This document shows, piece after piece, positions 42,211 through 50,381 of a DNA stretch of 59,068 nucleotides. The notes under the pieces are model-generated. The model was not told the origin of the DNA. It made no database searches and saw nothing but the letters and a program-made list of their open reading frames with translations. Both the position numbers and the translations under genes were made by a program. Positions within the stretch are counted from its first letter, which is position 1; the number at the start of each line of letters is the position of its first letter. The DNA is from Arthrobacter sp. ISL-5 (lineage in GTDB: Bacteria > Actinomycetota > Actinomycetes > Actinomycetales > Micrococcaceae): contig NZ_JAGGPM010000042.1 of the NCBI RefSeq assembly GCF_018613835.1, positions 1 to 59,068 of the forward strand. Reading direction: 5' to 3'.

Positions 42211-42666
42211 CTACTTGTAGAAGCGCGCGAGGAATTCGGCCACGACGGCGGGCCGCTCCTGGCCCTCGATCTCGATGGTGTTGGAGACCTTGATCTGGGC
42301 GCCGCCCTTGACCTCGGTGACCTCGGCGATGGTGGCCCGCATGCGGATGCGCGACCCCACCTTCACGGGCGAGGTGAAGCGGACCTTGTCCAGGCCGTAG
42401 TTCACCTTGGTGGTGACGCCGTCGACGTCGAACAGTTCGCCCCAGAACGGGATAATGAGCGAGAGTGTGAGGAAACCGTGGGCGATCGGAGCGCCGAACG
42501 GGCCGTCCTTGGCACGTTCGGGATCGACGTGGATCCACTGGTCATCGCCGGTGGCATCGGCAAATTTATTGATCTGTTCCTGGGTGATTTCGCGGTATTC
42601 CGTCACGCCGAGGTCGGTTCCGGCGAGGGTGAGCAGTTTGTCGAAGTCGACGACGAGATTGGGCAT
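42211..42666 (-). CDS. MaoC-family (R)-enoyl-CoA hydratase
   Basis: 151 residues, a single hot-dog fold. Hydratase-2 motif FADATGDDQWIHVDPERAKDGPFGAPIAHGFLT (read in parts) carries the catalytic Asp and His. It would add water to an enoyl-CoA formed by the dehydrogenase encoded upstream. ATG at 42666 follows AGGAGG. Third-from-last gene in the operon. The length and GFLTLSLI region are those of single-domain MaoC hydratases rather than the fused forms. Confidence 0.9.
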   Translation of the reverse strand: MPNLVVDFDKLLTLAGTDLGVTEYREITQEQINKFADATGDDQWIHVDPERAKDGPFGAPIAHGFLTLSLIIPFWGELFDVDGVTTKVNYGLDKVRFTSPVKVGSRIRMRATIAEVTEVKGGAQIKVSNTIEIEGQERPAVVAEFLARFYK

Positions 42667-42751
42667 CTTTGCCTCCTGATGTGGATTTTTGGAGTTGCGG
42701 AAGTACGACGGCGGTGCGGTGCTGCCGCCGTCGGGTTTCAGTTGTTGTTTG

Positions 42752-42806
42752 GGTTCAGTTAGCGCGGTTCAGTTGCGCAGTTCGGTTTGTGCAGTTCAGT
42801 TGCGCG
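42752..42806. repeat. Three short GTTCAGTT-GCGC repeats
   Basis: Copies of GTTCAGTT(n)GCGC lie at 42753-42765, 42767-42778 and 42794-42805, inside the 143-bp gap between the dehydrogenase and MaoC genes. Confidence 0.55.
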
Positions 42807-42809
42807 GCG

Positions 42810-44039
42810 TCAGCGGGTGAAGGCGCTTTCGCCGGTGAGTGCGCGGCCGACGATGAGCGCGTTGATTTCGTGGGTGCCTTCGTAGGAATAGACGGCCTCG
42901 GCGTCGGCGTGGAACCGCGCGACGTCGGATTCGAGCGTGATGCCGTTGCCGCCCGCCACTTCCCGTGCCAGGGCCACGGTTTCCCGCATCAGTAGGGACG
43001 TCTGCATCTTGGCCAGGGCCGAGTCCTGGTCGCGGTAGATGCCCTTGGCCTGCTGTTCGGTCAGCCGGACCACCAGGGACAGTGAGGACGTCACGTTGCC
43101 GAGCATCCGGGCCAGCTTTTCCTGGACCAGCTGGAAGGATCCGAGCGGGCGGCCGAACTGCCGGCGTTCCGTCACGTACCGCAGTGCTGCTTCGAACGCG
43201 CCGGCCTGAATGCCGGTGGCGATCCAGGCGACGTCCGAGCGCATGGCCCGGAGCATCGCGGCCACATCCCTGAAGGAGTTCACGTTGTGCAGCCGCATGG
43301 ACTCGTGAACGCGGACGCCGTCGAGGGTGATGTGGGCGTTCTGCATCATCCGCAGTGCTGTCTTGCCGTGGATCTTCTCCAGCGTCACGCCGTCCGCCTC
43401 TCGGTCCACCAGGAAGGCCTTGACCTGCCCGTCGGTAACGTCGCGGGCGAACACGGCCAGCACGTCCGCGGTGGCCGCGCCGCCGATCCAGCGCTTGGCG
43501 CCGTCCAGGACCAAGGTGTCGCCTTCCCTGCGGGCGGTGGTGGAGAGCCCGCCGGCGATGTCCGATCCGGAGTCAGGTTCGGTGAGCGAGAAGACGCCCT
43601 TGAGCGAGAAGTCGATGACCTTCGGCATCCACTCGGTCTGCTGATCTGCCGATGCGCCCACGCGGATGGCGGTGCGGAACAGCCCGGCCTGCGCGGTGTA
43701 CCAGGTGGCCAGCGAAGCGTCCGTGCGGGCCAGCTCGAAAATCCGGAAGCCCTGGTAGATGCCCCGGGCCGGACTCCCATCCGCACGCGGGCCACTGAGC
43801 TCGGCGGGTTCCATCAGGTCCAGGTCGACCAGCGGCTGTGCGAGCTGCTGCGGAAACTCCCCGCGCTCCCAGTACTCGGCCAGCAGCGGCTGCGCTTCCC
43901 GGTCCAGGAACTCCCGCAGCCGTCCCAGCACGCGGCGCTCGTCCTCCGTGAGGAGGGACTCGGCGTCGTAGTAGTCGCAGACGCCGTAGAGCCGGGTCTT
44001 TTCGGCAGTAGGGGTCTGCTCAGCTGTGGCGGCGCTCAT
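42810..44039 (-). CDS. Glutaryl-CoA-dehydrogenase-like acyl-CoA dehydrogenase
   Basis: 409 residues. FSLTEPDSGSDIAGGLSTTA is the flavin-binding loop; the C-terminal YSYEGTHEINALIVGRALTG matches the TYEGTHDIHALILGRAITG region of glutaryl-CoA dehydrogenases, placing the catalytic base at Glu387. KIHGKTALRMMQNAHITLDGVRV and RRQFGRPLGSFQLVQEKLARM also fit. This subgroup oxidises, and may decarboxylate, a dicarboxyl- or branched acyl-CoA; whether the distal-carboxylate arginine is kept needs alignment. The ATG lies one base after the amidohydrolase stop, so it is coupled. Confidence 0.88.
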   Translation of the reverse strand: MSAATAEQTPTAEKTRLYGVCDYYDAESLLTEDERRVLGRLREFLDREAQPLLAEYWERGEFPQQLAQPLVDLDLMEPAELSGPRADGSPARGIYQGFRIFELARTDASLATWYTAQAGLFRTAIRVGASADQQTEWMPKVIDFSLKGVFSLTEPDSGSDIAGGLSTTARREGDTLVLDGAKRWIGGAATADVLAVFARDVTDGQVKAFLVDREADGVTLEKIHGKTALRMMQNAHITLDGVRVHESMRLHNVNSFRDVAAMLRAMRSDVAWIATGIQAGAFEAALRYVTERRQFGRPLGSFQLVQEKLARMLGNVTSSLSLVVRLTEQQAKGIYRDQDSALAKMQTSLLMRETVALAREVAGGNGITLESDVARFHADAEAVYSYEGTHEINALIVGRALTGESAFTR

Positions 44040-44040
44040 C

Positions 44041-44934
44041 TCAGCCGTCCAGTCCGAGCAGTCGCACGGCGTTGTGCTTGAGGATCTTGGACCGGACCTC
44101 GTCCTTCAGCGGCAGGTCCGCGAAGGCGCCCAGCCATTTCTGCGGTGTGATGAGCGGGAAGTCGGTGCCGAACAGGACCTTGTCCTGCAGCACGGAGTTG
44201 GACATCCTGACCAGCGACTCGGGGAAGTACTTGGGTGACCAGCCGGAGAGGTCGATGAACACGTTGGCCTTGTGCGTGGCGATGGAGTTGGCCTCGTCCT
44301 GCCACGGCACGGAAGGGTGCGCCATGATGATCTGCAGGCCGGGGAAGTCCGCGGCCACGGCGTCGAGCAGCAGCGGGTTGGAGTAGGCCAGCTTGATGCC
44401 GTAGCCGCCGGGAAGACCGGCGCCCATGCCGTTCTGGCCGGTGTGGAAGATGGCCGGCAGGCCCAGTTCCTGCAGGGTCTCCCAGAGGGGGTAGAACTGC
44501 TCGTTGGAGGGGTCGAAGCCCTGCAGGCTGGGGTGGAACTTGAAGCCGCGGGCGCCCAGGTCGGTGGCCTGGCGTTTGGCGCCCTGGATGGCCTCGGCGC
44601 CGGTGCGCGGATCCACGCTGCCGAAGGGGATCAGCACGTCGTTGTTCCTGGCCGCGCCGGCGATCAGGTCCTCGATGCTGTTGGGCTCGTGCTTGAGCTG
44701 GGTGCGGGCGTCCACGGTGAACACGACGGCGGCCATGTTCAGTTCCCGGTACACCTCCGCGATCCGGTCCAGCGACGGAGTGCGGTCCTCGGACTTGAAG
44801 TACTTGGCCGAGGCCTCGGTCAGGGCCGGCGGCAGTGATTCATGGCCGTGGCCGTCCACTTCGAGGTGGACGTGCATGTCGATCGCGTCGAGCGCCGAGG
44901 CGTCGATGCCGAGCTCATAGCGGGTAGCAGCCAT
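44041..44934 (-). CDS. Amidohydrolase-2 family protein
   Basis: 297 residues. IDMHVHLE gives the HxH pair (His21, His23); RGFKFHPSLQGF, IIMAHPSVPWQDEA and LFGTDFPLITPQKWL supply the remaining metal-site His and Asp of the ACMSD/resorcylate-decarboxylase-like group. Members decarboxylate aromatic acids or hydrolyse lactones and ring ketones. The ATG at 44934 follows the SDR stop by two bases; a long frame running upstream is a shadow of the SDR. In this operon it may carry out ring or C-C cleavage in place of a thiolase, but that is inference. Confidence 0.85.
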   Translation of the reverse strand: MAATRYELGIDASALDAIDMHVHLEVDGHGHESLPPALTEASAKYFKSEDRTPSLDRIAEVYRELNMAAVVFTVDARTQLKHEPNSIEDLIAGAARNNDVLIPFGSVDPRTGAEAIQGAKRQATDLGARGFKFHPSLQGFDPSNEQFYPLWETLQELGLPAIFHTGQNGMGAGLPGGYGIKLAYSNPLLLDAVAADFPGLQIIMAHPSVPWQDEANSIATHKANVFIDLSGWSPKYFPESLVRMSNSVLQDKVLFGTDFPLITPQKWLGAFADLPLKDEVRSKILKHNAVRLLGLDG

Positions 44935-44936
44935 GG

Positions 44937-45890
44937 CTAGCCGACCTTCGCAGGCACGGCGGCGGGCTGTGCCTCCGGCTGCAGTTCCTCGGGCAGCGGG
45001 AGGAATTCCTCGCCAACGGGCTGCAGCTTGCCGCCGAAGAGCGGGCCGAAGTTCTCCACGAGGTCCTGGTAGCGCCAGCCGCCCTCGCGGTATTCCGTGG
45101 CAGCGGCCTCGGGGTGGGTCCAGAGCTGCAGCCGGTCGCCGCCCGCGCCGATGGCCTGGCCGGTAATGCCGGCCGCCGCATCGGAGGCGAGGAACGCGAC
45201 CAGTCCGGAGACGTCGTCGGCCGTTCCGAAACCGAGCTCGTGGCGGAAGAATGCCGGCATCGCCTCGCCGCGTTCGTCCGCTTCCACCGCTTTTTGGAAG
45301 TACGGGACGGTCTTGGTCATGGCCGTGGCGGCGACCGGGATGACGGCATTGGCGGTCACGCCCGCCTTCTTCATTTCCAGCGCCCAGGTGCGGACCATGC
45401 CCACGATGCCGGCCTTGGCGGCGGCGTAGTTGGTCTGGCCGAAGGTTCCGCGCTGTCCGGTGGGCGAGCCGATGGTGATGATCCGGCCTGCGATGCCGTT
45501 CTCCTTGAAGTACGCGAACGCTTCCCGGACGCACGTGAAAGTGCCGCGGAGGTGGACGTTGATGACGGCGTCAAAGTCCTCGTCGGTCATTTTCAGCAGG
45601 CTCTTGTCCCGCAGGATGCCGGCGTTGGTGACCAGGATGTCCAGGCGCCCGAAGTCCGTGACGGCCGCCTGCACCAGCTGCTTGGCAACCTCCGTGCTGC
45701 CGACGGGGGCGACGACTGCCGCCGCGCGGCCGCCGTCGGCCTGGATCAGCGCCACTGCTTCTTCGGCGACCGCCGCGTCGACGTCGTTGATGACGACGGC
45801 AGCACCCTGCCGTGCCAGTTCCCGGGCGTAGCCCAGGCCCAAGCCCCGACCGCTTCCCGTGACGATTGCTACTTTCCCTGACAAGCTCAT
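44937..45890 (-). CDS. SDR-family 3-hydroxyacyl-CoA dehydrogenase-like protein
   Basis: 317 residues, about 65 longer than usual. VTGSGRGLGLGYAR is the cofactor motif, NAGILRDKSLLKM resembles the dehydrogenase domain of peroxisomal multifunctional enzyme 2, and ITIGSPTGQRGTFGQTNYAAAKAG gives Ser, Tyr and Lys. The C-terminal extension (YREGGWRYQDLVENFGPLFGG and a Pro/Glu-rich end) fits that group too. It would oxidise a hydroxyacyl-CoA. ATG follows AAGGAG. First gene of the operon, divergent from the MarR gene. Confidence 0.87.
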   Translation of the reverse strand: MSLSGKVAIVTGSGRGLGLGYARELARQGAAVVINDVDAAVAEEAVALIQADGGRAAAVVAPVGSTEVAKQLVQAAVTDFGRLDILVTNAGILRDKSLLKMTDEDFDAVINVHLRGTFTCVREAFAYFKENGIAGRIITIGSPTGQRGTFGQTNYAAAKAGIVGMVRTWALEMKKAGVTANAVIPVAATAMTKTVPYFQKAVEADERGEAMPAFFRHELGFGTADDVSGLVAFLASDAAAGITGQAIGAGGDRLQLWTHPEAAATEYREGGWRYQDLVENFGPLFGGKLQPVGEEFLPLPEELQPEAQPAAVPAKVG

Positions 45891-45950
45891 CGCTGCTCCT
45901 TTGCTAGCTGACCTTGTGCATCCTGCCCTGCGGCGTGGGATGCTGTTCTG

Positions 45951-45988
45951 TATCCATGAAAATATGGATAGTTGAAAATGTCAACGAT
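45951..45988. promoter_or_regulatory. Two inverted repeats, probable MarR operators
   Basis: TATCCAT (45951-45957) and ATGGATA (45964-45970) are perfect arms; directly next, ATAGTTGA (45968-45975) and TCAACGAT (45981-45988) form a second near-perfect pair of the TTGA-n5-TCAA type common for MarR proteins. Both lie in the AT-rich stretch between the SDR and MarR genes. Confidence 0.7.
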
Positions 45989-46015
45989 TTGTTTTGAGGA
46001 TTATTGGAGTTGGGC

Positions 46016-46498
46016 ATGACGATCGAGACACAAGGCGAGCAGCGAAACGGGCAGGGCCACAAGCTCGTCGCCGCGTCGATCAGCCAGGATCTGGGTTTTC
46101 TTCTGGCAAAGCTGCATGCCGCCGGATCGGTTCTGAACAACCGCGCACTGTCCGAGTTTGACCTCAAGGAACGCTCGTACTCAGTGCTGATCCTCGCCAA
46201 CAGCGGGCTGGAGCCGACGCAGCGCGAGATGGCGGACTTCCTTAGCCTCGACCCCAGCCAGATCGTGGCACTCGTGGACGAGCTCGAAAAGCGCGGACTG
46301 GTGGCGCGGGCCGCCGGCAAACAGGACAGGCGTGCCAAGATCGTCACTGCCACGGCGAAAGGGAGCCGCCTCCTGGCGCAGGCCGCCGGGGCCGCCGGCC
46401 GGGCCGAGGCGGACGTGCTGGACGGACTTTCGGGCGAAGAGGCGGCGCAGCTGAAGGCGCTGCTGCGAAAAGCATTGTGGGGTGCCTTGGGCGCGTGA
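46016..46498 (+). CDS. MarR-family transcriptional regulator
   Basis: 160 residues. The winged helix is clear: LEPTQREMADFLSLDPSQIVALVDELEKRGLVARAAGKQDRRAKIVTAT (read in parts), with the DxRxK wing. N-terminal helix LVAASISQDLGFLLAKLHAAGS dimerises. ATG at 46016 follows GGAG by 6 nt. It faces the catabolic operon across 125 bp containing two inverted repeats, so it probably represses that operon until the substrate or its CoA ester binds. Confidence 0.9.
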   Translation: MTIETQGEQRNGQGHKLVAASISQDLGFLLAKLHAAGSVLNNRALSEFDLKERSYSVLILANSGLEPTQREMADFLSLDPSQIVALVDELEKRGLVARAAGKQDRRAKIVTATAKGSRLLAQAAGAAGRAEADVLDGLSGEEAAQLKALLRKALWGALGA

Positions 46499-46534
46499 GC
46501 AGCGGGGCATCCCTCGGCAGATCTGCGCAGGATC

Positions 46535-46926
46535 CTAGCCGGCCAGCACCGCCAGGAGGCAGAAGACGACGGCGAGCAACGGCGTCGTGCCTTGCATGGC
46601 GGCCGCGCGGAGGTACTTCCTGCCGCTCAGGGCGAGCACAACGGATGCCAGAAACATTGAACCGCAGCTGCCGACAATGAGGGTCCAGCCCACCGCCGGA
46701 TGCCCGGACAAGACGGCGGCGACCCCGGCGAGCGCACCGGCTGCCAGGAAGAGGTTGTAGAAGCCCTGGTTAAAGGCGAGTTGCTTCGTCGTCTCGGCGT
46801 CGGCCTGGGATGCCACACCGAAGCCTTCCACGTGCCCGGCCGGGTCCAGGTCAGGGACTCCATGATGAAGATGTAGACATGGAGGAGGGCCGCAAGGACC
46901 GCAAAGGCGAGGGAGGCCGGGATCAT
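46535..46926 (-). pseudogene. DUF1304 membrane protein, broken by one frameshift
   Basis: The first part, from ATG at 46926, reads ALLHVYIFIMESLTWTRPGTWK and then leaves homology. The rest, FGVASQADAETTKQLAFNQGFYNLFLAAGALAGV and two further hydrophobic segments to LLAVLAG, continues in another frame from about 46826. Together they make a normal ~130-residue DUF1304 protein of four membrane segments and unknown function. One missing base at AAGGCTTCGG (about 46820-46826) explains it. Like the GDPD gene, both halves are otherwise intact, so either a fresh mutation or a sequence error. Confidence 0.8.
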
Positions 46927-46971
46927 GGCTCGATCCTAGCCTCCCCCGCGGCGGACCCTCCGCCCGGAACG

Positions 46972-47847
46972 TCAGCGGCTGAGCATGCCCAGCGTGGCGG
47001 CGGCAAAGTCCTTGGCGGAGGCGTTCCAGTGGGCCAGCAGCCCCTGCAGGTTCTCGCCGTCGGCCCGGTGCGCCGCCGTCTGCGCCTCGAGCGTGGCCAG
47101 GACGCCCGTGCGGAGTTCGGTGTTGAAGTTGACCTTACCCACGTTCATGGCCGGCGCCTTGGCCAGCTCGTCCGCCGGGATCCCGGACGCACCATGGAGA
47201 ACCAGCGGGATGCGGGTGCGCACGGCAATGTCCTGCAGAACGTCCCACCGCAGTTCCGGCTCGCCCTTGTACTTTCCATGGACGTTGCCCACGGCCACGG
47301 CCAGCAGCTGCGCTCCCGTCCTCGCCACAAAGTCCTCCACCTGCGCGGAATCGGTGAGGCCGGCAACGTCGTTACCGGACGGTTCCCCGCCCGAGTCGGC
47401 GCCGAACGCCTTGTCCTCATCGCCGGCGAGCCCGCCCAGCTCGGCTTCCAGGACGACGTCGGCACTGCCTCGGGCGTCCAAAGCCTTCCGGACTTCGCGA
47501 ACGAGCGCGATGTTCTCCTCGTAGGGCAGGGACGAGCCGTCCGCGAGGACGGAATCCGCCCCGGCAGCAACGGCCGCGGTGATGACTTCGAGGTCTGACG
47601 CGTGGTCCAGCTGCACGGCAACGGGCACGGAGGCCTCGTCCGCCAGGCCTCGCAACGCGGAGATGAGCCGCAATCCGTTGGTGGTGGCTGCGGTTTTGGG
47701 AGCCACGAGCAGGATGACGCCGCGGCCGGCTTCCTCGGCGGCACCGACCACGGCCAGGGCCGTGGTGAAGTCGTAGCACGTGAAGGCAGGCACAGCCGAG
47801 CCCCGCTGCAGCGCCGAGCCCACGATCTCGTCGAGTTGCGCGCGCAT
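46972..47847 (-). CDS. Class II fructose-bisphosphate-aldolase-family protein
   Basis: 291 residues. VPAFTCYDFTTALAVVGAAEE at the start, QLDHASD near residue 85 with the zinc His, EAELGG, GNVHGKYKGEP, LHGASGIP and GKVNFNTELR: the metal-dependent class II FBP/tagatose aldolase pattern. Its ATG overlaps the dehydrogenase stop by one base (TGATG). In a sugar-acid operon it probably splits, or decarboxylates, the phosphorylated keto acid to a triose phosphate. It is not the OtnC (AraD-like) enzyme of known L-threonate pathways. Confidence 0.85.
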   Translation of the reverse strand: MRAQLDEIVGSALQRGSAVPAFTCYDFTTALAVVGAAEEAGRGVILLVAPKTAATTNGLRLISALRGLADEASVPVAVQLDHASDLEVITAAVAAGADSVLADGSSLPYEENIALVREVRKALDARGSADVVLEAELGGLAGDEDKAFGADSGGEPSGNDVAGLTDSAQVEDFVARTGAQLLAVAVGNVHGKYKGEPELRWDVLQDIAVRTRIPLVLHGASGIPADELAKAPAMNVGKVNFNTELRTGVLATLEAQTAAHRADGENLQGLLAHWNASAKDFAAATLGMLSR

Positions 47848-48755
47848 CAGCCCGCCTTTGCGGTGCGCTTGGTGGGAGCCACAACCTTGATAACGGCGGA
47901 GTCGTCCGCGGCGGCAAGGCCATGGGCCTGGCCCAGCAGGTAGAGCTGCTCGGCGGCGGCGGCAACGGGCGTGGCCAGGCCGGCGCTGCGGGTTGCCTTG
48001 CCGACGATGCCCATGTCCTTGACGAAGATATCGAGGCGGCTGAGCACCTCCGCGCCCTCCTCGCTGTACGCCTCCAGGATGCGCGGGCCGCGGTTGGAGA
48101 GCATGAAGGAGCCGGCAGCACCCGCTTCGAGGGCGGCGAGCGTCTTCGCCTGGTCCAGGCCCAGGGCGTCGGCAAGTGCCATGGCCTCGGCAGCGGCGGC
48201 GATGTGGATTCCGCAGAGCAGCTGGTTGACGGTCTTCAGCGCCTGCCCGTCGCCGGGCTTGTCGCCGACCACTGTCAGGGTGGAGGCCAGCAGTTCCAGG
48301 ACCGGACGGGCTGCCTCGAGCGCCGAGGGCTCGGCACCCACGACAATCAGCAGGTCGCCTTCGCCGGCGCGCTTGGGCCCGCCCGAGAGCGGTGCGTCAA
48401 CAAGCCCGACGCCGAACTCGGCCAGGCGGCCGACGGTGGCCGGAATCGCTTCGGTGCCCACGGTGCTGGTCAGGATGACGACGGCGCCCGGCTTCAGCAC
48501 CGAGGCCACGCCGTTCTCGCCGAAGAGGACGTCGTTGAGCTGTTCGCTGTTGCGTACGGCCAGCAGGAGCGCGTCGGTGCCCTCCGCGGCTTCGCGGGCG
48601 GAGGAAAAGGTGCGCACGCCGGCCTCTTCGGCGAGCTGCAGGCGCGGTTCGGCGATGTCGAAGCCATGGACGGTGAGCTGGCTCGCCAGGCGTGTGGCCA
48701 TCGGCAGGCCCATTGCCCCGAGGCCGAGGACGGTGACTTTGTAATTCGCGGTCAT
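47847..48755 (-). CDS. ltnD: Tetronate/L-threonate 2-dehydrogenase-like oxidoreductase (LtnD family)
   Basis: 302 residues, 3-hydroxyisobutyrate dehydrogenase superfamily. NAD motif VLGLGAMGLPMATRLA, substrate motif VDAPLSGGPKRAGEGDL and catalytic Lys in GDGQALKTVNQLLCGIH are in the expected order. The IHIAAAAEAMALADALGLD segment fits the LtnD/YgbJ group that oxidises four-carbon acid sugars at C2. Neighbouring the DUF1537 kinase supports that use. ATG at 48755 follows GGAG. Symbol is tentative. Confidence 0.85.
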   Translation of the reverse strand: MTANYKVTVLGLGAMGLPMATRLASQLTVHGFDIAEPRLQLAEEAGVRTFSSAREAAEGTDALLLAVRNSEQLNDVLFGENGVASVLKPGAVVILTSTVGTEAIPATVGRLAEFGVGLVDAPLSGGPKRAGEGDLLIVVGAEPSALEAARPVLELLASTLTVVGDKPGDGQALKTVNQLLCGIHIAAAAEAMALADALGLDQAKTLAALEAGAAGSFMLSNRGPRILEAYSEEGAEVLSRLDIFVKDMGIVGKATRSAGLATPVAAAAEQLYLLGQAHGLAAADDSAVIKVVAPTKRTAKAG

Positions 48756-48788
48756 GGTGTTCTCCGTTGAATGCGTGATTGAGCGAAA

Positions 48789-50270
48789 TTAGAAGGTGTT
48801 GCTGAGCTTGCGGGTGACCTGGGCGAGGGACTCGTCGTCGCCCACGTTGCCGGCGAACACGATGTACGGGATGCCCTTGGCCGGGCCGTCAACCGGATCC
48901 CACAGGCTGACAATGCCGGGCAGCATGGGCCCGCGAACGATCGCGTGCCGGATCTCCAGTCCGTGTGCGGCCACGTCCGAGGACGTGATGCCGCCCTTGG
49001 CGATGACGAACCGCGGCGGGAAGGTCTTGAGCGTCCGGTTTACCACCGCGACGACGGCGGCGGACACGGTGCGCGCGATCCGCAGGCTTTCGGCCGGGTC
49101 ATCCGTCTTGATGAGCAGGCGGCTCGTGTGGACGATGACGTCGCCGCCGCGGAGCGCCTCCACCACGGCATCCACCGTCTGGTCGAGGTAGGCGTCCGCT
49201 TCATCCCCCAGCAGCTTTTCGACGTCGATCTCCACAATGCGGGCAGCGCTGTGCTGGTCCGTGAGCACCTTGAGCTGCCGCGTGGTCACGCCGACGTGCG
49301 AGCCCACCACGATCAGGCCGCCGGCCTCGGACGGGGTGTGGCCGGCATAGGCTTCCTCGCCGCTGAGCTCGGTCCGGATGTCCTGGCCGATCCTGGCACG
49401 GACGAACGGCGGGCCAACGCGGTAGAGCAGGTTCTTGCCGCGGCGTTCCGCCTCTTCGAGCCCGAGTGCGAGGGCGCGGAGGTCGTTCTCCGTGACGATG
49501 TCCGCCACGATCGGGGTGGAGGCGGTGGCAGGTTCGATCGCGTCGGCGATGGCCTTCGCGGAAACGTCCGCATCCCCGGTGCCCGCGCCGGCGCGGATGA
49601 TGTTGAGGTCAAGCACGATCACGGAGTCCGCGGGGAACTTGCCCTGCGACTTTTCCTCGACGTACTTGGCCATCTCGGAGTTGGCGAATCCGAACGTCGC
49701 GTCCTTGGCGAATTCCGTCTCCGCAACGGGGGTGAGGTTCCCGGCGTCGGACCCCGTTCCCCGCATGTAGTGCACGCCGCCGATGGTCACACGGCCGGCG
49801 TCGGGAAACGCGGGGACGATCACGACGCCGTCCGTTGCGGCGCCGCTCTCGGCGGCCACGGTGGCGGCGATGACATCGGGCTCGAGCGGGAAGTGTCCGC
49901 GAAGCGTCGAATCGCTGCGGCTGACGAAGCTGAGGTGGATTTCACCCTCGCCGTCGCGGGCGGCGGCCAGGGCGTTGCGCACGATTTCTTCGTTGCGGGC
50001 GGCCGCTTCGGCCGGGTCCAGGCTGCGGGTGTTGGTCAGCACATAGACAGCGGGCTTACCCTGATGGAGAGCCCAGGTGAAGTCTTCGACTTCCCAGCGG
50101 GTGAGCACGGGCAAGTCGGCAACGGACTGGGTTCCGGTGGGGTCGTCGTCGAGCACCACCAGTACGCGGGGAGACGTCGCGGCAGAGGCTGCGACCGCGC
50201 TGGCGACCTGCTCGGCCGGGATGCTGAGCTCCGCGGGAAAAGCGGCCAGGATGTCTGCTTCAAGGGGCAC
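48789..50270 (-). CDS. otnK: Four-carbon acid-sugar kinase (DUF1537, OtnK-like)
   Basis: 493 residues. N-terminal DUF1537 half: VLVVLDDDPTGTQSVADLPVL near residue 45, NTRSL, and SRSDSTLRGHFPLE. C-terminal half: VHTSRLLIK, VAKGGITSSDVAAHGL-like AKGGITSSDVA, and FAGNVGDDESLA. The family phosphorylates 3-oxo-tetronate, D-threonate or D-erythronate at C4. The GTG at 50270 lies 6 nt after CGGAG; an ATG at 50312 is in frame without a ribosome site. First gene of the three-gene operon, divergent from the GntR gene. Symbol tentative as the exact substrate is open. Confidence 0.87.
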   Translation of the reverse strand: MPLEADILAAFPAELSIPAEQVASAVAASAATSPRVLVVLDDDPTGTQSVADLPVLTRWEVEDFTWALHQGKPAVYVLTNTRSLDPAEAAARNEEIVRNALAAARDGEGEIHLSFVSRSDSTLRGHFPLEPDVIAATVAAESGAATDGVVIVPAFPDAGRVTIGGVHYMRGTGSDAGNLTPVAETEFAKDATFGFANSEMAKYVEEKSQGKFPADSVIVLDLNIIRAGAGTGDADVSAKAIADAIEPATASTPIVADIVTENDLRALALGLEEAERRGKNLLYRVGPPFVRARIGQDIRTELSGEEAYAGHTPSEAGGLIVVGSHVGVTTRQLKVLTDQHSAARIVEIDVEKLLGDEADAYLDQTVDAVVEALRGGDVIVHTSRLLIKTDDPAESLRIARTVSAAVVAVVNRTLKTFPPRFVIAKGGITSSDVAAHGLEIRHAIVRGPMLPGIVSLWDPVDGPAKGIPYIVFAGNVGDDESLAQVTRKLSNTF

Positions 50271-50315
50271 TGTGCACTCCGTTGTGTCGAAACTATATTG
50301 CGGAAAGATCATTGT

Positions 50316-50332
50316 CAGATGTCAGACATCTG
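50316..50332. promoter_or_regulatory. GntR/FadR operator 1
   Basis: CAGATGTCAGACATCTG: perfect 8-bp arms about a single A. Its core TGTCAGACA matches the second site at 50382-50390. Confidence 0.75.
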
Positions 50333-50381
50333 GCGTTTGATGCTAGTGTGGCATAACGCACAGCACGTGCGCAAGTAGACT

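Noticed and set aside
44041..45534. Longer amidohydrolase reading from an upstream start
   Set aside because: The extra N-terminal text is an out-of-frame shadow of the SDR; the family begins at the ATG at 44934.
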